Shown here in pieces: positions 8,530 through 9,516 of a DNA stretch of 9,516 nt. The stretch covers positions 1 to 9,516 of the forward strand of contig JAABTR010000065.1 in assembly GCA_011389755.1 (NCBI GenBank), given 5' to 3'. The position numbers and the translations under genes were made by a program. This DNA is from Deltaproteobacteria bacterium. GTDB lineage: Bacteria > Myxococcota_A > Polyangia > JAAYKL01. Numbering within the stretch: the first letter of the stretch is position 1; each line of letters starts with the position of its first letter. Under the pieces are notes generated by a model. It searched no databases and was not told where the DNA came from. It was given only the letters and a program-made list of their open reading frames with translations.

Positions 8530-8909
8530 AATCCCAGACACAAATAGACTGGGAGGCCCTCAAAGAAGCCGCCACGGCGGCCCGGGCCAACGCCCACGCC
8601 CCATATTCGCGTTTTCGGGTCGGGGCCGCGGTCCTTGCAAACGGACGCATCTTCGCCGGATGCAACGTGGAAAACGCGGCCTACCCCGTGGGCATCTGCG
8701 CCGAGCGCGGGGCCTTGAGCGCTGCCATCGCCGCCGGATGCAGACAAATCGAAGCGCTGGTGCTGGTGACCGACAAACCCGCCACGCCGTGCGGCATGTG
8801 CCGTCAGGCCTTGTCCGAGTTCAACCACGACCTCGCCATCTTGATGTTAAGCGACGAGATGGAGGCCCAGGCCACGCTGTCCCAGCTCCTGCCCGATCCG
8901 TTCCTATAA
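8526..8909 (+). CDS. cdd: Cytidine deaminase
   Basis: 127 residues counting from CTG 8526, the usual size of the small homotetrameric cytidine deaminase. Motifs: APYSRFRVGAA (25-35), the substrate-binding stretch GCNVENAAYP (45-54), zinc ligand and catalytic Glu in CAERGA (C58, E60), and the other two zinc ligands in PCGMC (C89, C92). It hydrolyses cytidine and deoxycytidine to uridine and deoxyuridine, in line with the phosphorylase gene it overlaps. The start is unusual: no in-frame ATG, GTG or TTG exists between 8235 (deep inside the phosphorylase) and the conserved domain. CTG 8526 overlaps the upstream stop as CTGA and has a G-rich stretch just upstream (about 8516-8521), so translation is probably coupled. 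ATC 8523 or ATA 8544 would be even rarer starts. Identity is certain; the start is inferred. Confidence 0.93.
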   Translation: MKSQTQIDWEALKEAATAARANAHAPYSRFRVGAAVLANGRIFAGCNVENAAYPVGICAERGALSAAIAAGCRQIEALVLVTDKPATPCGMCRQALSEFNHDLAILMLSDEMEAQATLSQLLPDPFL

Positions 8910-8915
8910 CAAAGA

Positions 8916-9413
8916 CTATCGAGAAGCGGCTCCGATGCGCCGAAGATCGGTGATCACGTCGCTGTACAGGCGCAAAAAGCTCGCGTAGCAGCCCCAGGCG
9001 TCGCAGACGCTCACCGAGTTGTGGATGTCGGCCTTCTTCGTCAAAAACAACGAGACGTACATGGCGCTCTCGCGGCAATCGTGGGGAGCGAGCGCGGGCA
9101 TCGCCGTCTTGCACTCGGGGCACCTCAAGGTCAAAAGCTCCTTGTCGCCGAACTCGGTCTCCACGATTCGCCGCGAATCTTTATAGAACGGACTGAGATA
9201 GACCTCCTGGACGACATTGTCCCCCTCGCACAGAAGCCTTATTCCCGGCTCTCCATCGAACTTCTCGTTTCCATCTCGAATGAGAGGATGACCGTGGGAG
9301 CAAAAGAGCTCCTGTACGAGCAGGCGCCCTTTTTTTTGAACGATGAGCTCTTGTTTGAGCTCATCATCGGCCGCCGGGATGATGAGACGACCTGTACTGT
9401 CGAACCTACTCAT
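8916..9413 (-). CDS. Cys/His-rich protein of unknown function, probably metal-binding
   Basis: 165 residues that I do not recognise as a named family. There is no signal peptide or membrane segment, so it is likely cytoplasmic. Potential metal ligands come in clusters: C38-x-H40-x-H42 in a CSHGHPLI motif, C62, a zinc-ribbon-like knuckle CPEC (C98, C101), H111-x-C113, H131, and C137 with C142. The order CxHxH...CPxC...HxC...CxxxxC would fit one or two structural zinc sites or a metal cofactor. ATG 9413 is chosen because AAGGA lies six bases upstream on the minus strand; the frame remains open further upstream but that part has no protein-like features. It converges on cytidine deaminase with six bases between stops. 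The gene is probably expressed alone from the promoter at the right edge. Confidence 0.75.
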   Translation of the reverse strand: MSRFDSTGRLIIPAADDELKQELIVQKKGRLLVQELFCSHGHPLIRDGNEKFDGEPGIRLLCEGDNVVQEVYLSPFYKDSRRIVETEFGDKELLTLRCPECKTAMPALAPHDCRESAMYVSLFLTKKADIHNSVSVCDAWGCYASFLRLYSDVITDLRRIGAASR

Positions 9414-9419
9414 GGTGCA

Positions 9420-9424
9420 TCCTT
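9420..9424 (-). promoter_or_regulatory. Ribosome binding site of the Cys/His-rich protein gene
   Basis: AAGGA on the minus strand, six bases before ATG 9413. It decides the start over the longer open frame that runs to the window edge. Confidence 0.65.
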
Positions 9425-9430
9425 TCCTCG

Positions 9431-9450
9431 GCGCCTCCCGGACGAGGCGC
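9431..9450 (-). repeat. Perfect 7-bp hairpin in the leader of the Cys/His-rich protein gene
   Basis: GCGCCTC (9431-9437) and GAGGCGC (9444-9450) are exact inverted repeats around a six-base loop. In the mRNA the hairpin would end six bases before the AAGGA ribosome site. There is no U-tract, so it is not a classic terminator. It could be an operator, an mRNA stability element or chance in GC-rich DNA. Confidence 0.45.
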
Positions 9451-9481
9451 GTTCCCTTTCGAATTTGGCTGACACATATCA

Positions 9482-9509
9482 AATCTAGTGCTGCGCGGGT
9501 CCCTGGCAA
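9482..9509 (-). promoter_or_regulatory. Putative sigma-70-type promoter of the Cys/His-rich protein gene
   Basis: On the minus strand TTGCCA (9509-9504, 5 of 6 to the -35 consensus) and TAGATT (9487-9482, 4 of 6 to the -10) are 16 bases apart. The leader would be about 60 nt and would contain the 7-bp hairpin. It lies at the window edge, so the upstream context is unseen. Confidence 0.35.
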
Positions 9510-9516
9510 ACCCCGG

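Noticed and set aside
7696..8909. A programmed -1 frameshift making a phosphorylase-deaminase fusion.
   Set aside because: The frames are offset correctly, but no slippery heptamer is visible at the junction; coupled reinitiation at CTG is simpler. Kept only as an alternative.

Overview
The window is a gene-dense, GC-rich bacterial chromosomal segment with no RNA genes, insertion sequences, CRISPR arrays or phage genes that I can see. A TonB-type transducer, long hybrid histidine kinases, many Asp/Glu-rich reading frames and a secreted protein with a CTERM-like GGC tail fit a deltaproteobacterial or myxobacterial-type organism (Myxococcota, Bradymonadales or relatives). That placement is inference from gene style; no marker gene is present.

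Layout. Positions 1-252 hold the 3' end of an endonuclease/exonuclease/phosphatase (EEP) family gene. It converges on a minus-strand TonB-family gene (266-1294). A short divergent promoter region (1295-1409) separates this from a plus-strand run of five genes (1410-7053). The run comprises a hybrid kinase (REC-HisKA-HATPase-REC plus a degenerate Hpt-like tail), a membrane sensor kinase (CHASE8-like, HAMP, PAS, HisKA, HATPase), an Rcp1-like single-domain response regulator, a DPM1-like GT2 glycosyltransferase and a small secreted protein. The last three overlap or nearly abut (TTGA and ATGA junctions), so they look translationally coupled. The tail of the run overlaps a convergent DUF2062 membrane-protein gene (7009-7602, minus). 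Divergent from that is a nucleoside salvage pair, purine nucleoside phosphorylase and cytidine deaminase, whose genes overlap at a CTGA junction. A convergent minus-strand gene for an unrecognised Cys/His-rich protein (8916-9413) closes the window, with its probable promoter at the right edge.

How they may work together. The membrane kinase and its adjacent response regulator are probably a cognate pair; the hybrid kinase may share the relay. Co-transcription with a lipid-phosphate-sugar synthase and a secreted, possibly membrane-anchored protein suggests an envelope-related output, but this is inferred from gene order only. DUF2062 proteins are often linked to GT2 glycosyltransferases, which supports the envelope theme. 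The salvage pair is ordinary metabolism.

Points that deserve a second look: an Hpt-like domain whose phosphoacceptor His position is Gly; overlapping divergent -10 elements with a likely leaderless tonB mRNA; a cytidine deaminase with no ATG/GTG/TTG start; a CTERM-like tail that a single-base shift would complete; and the unknown metal-binding-like protein. I did not find a clearly novel multi-gene system.
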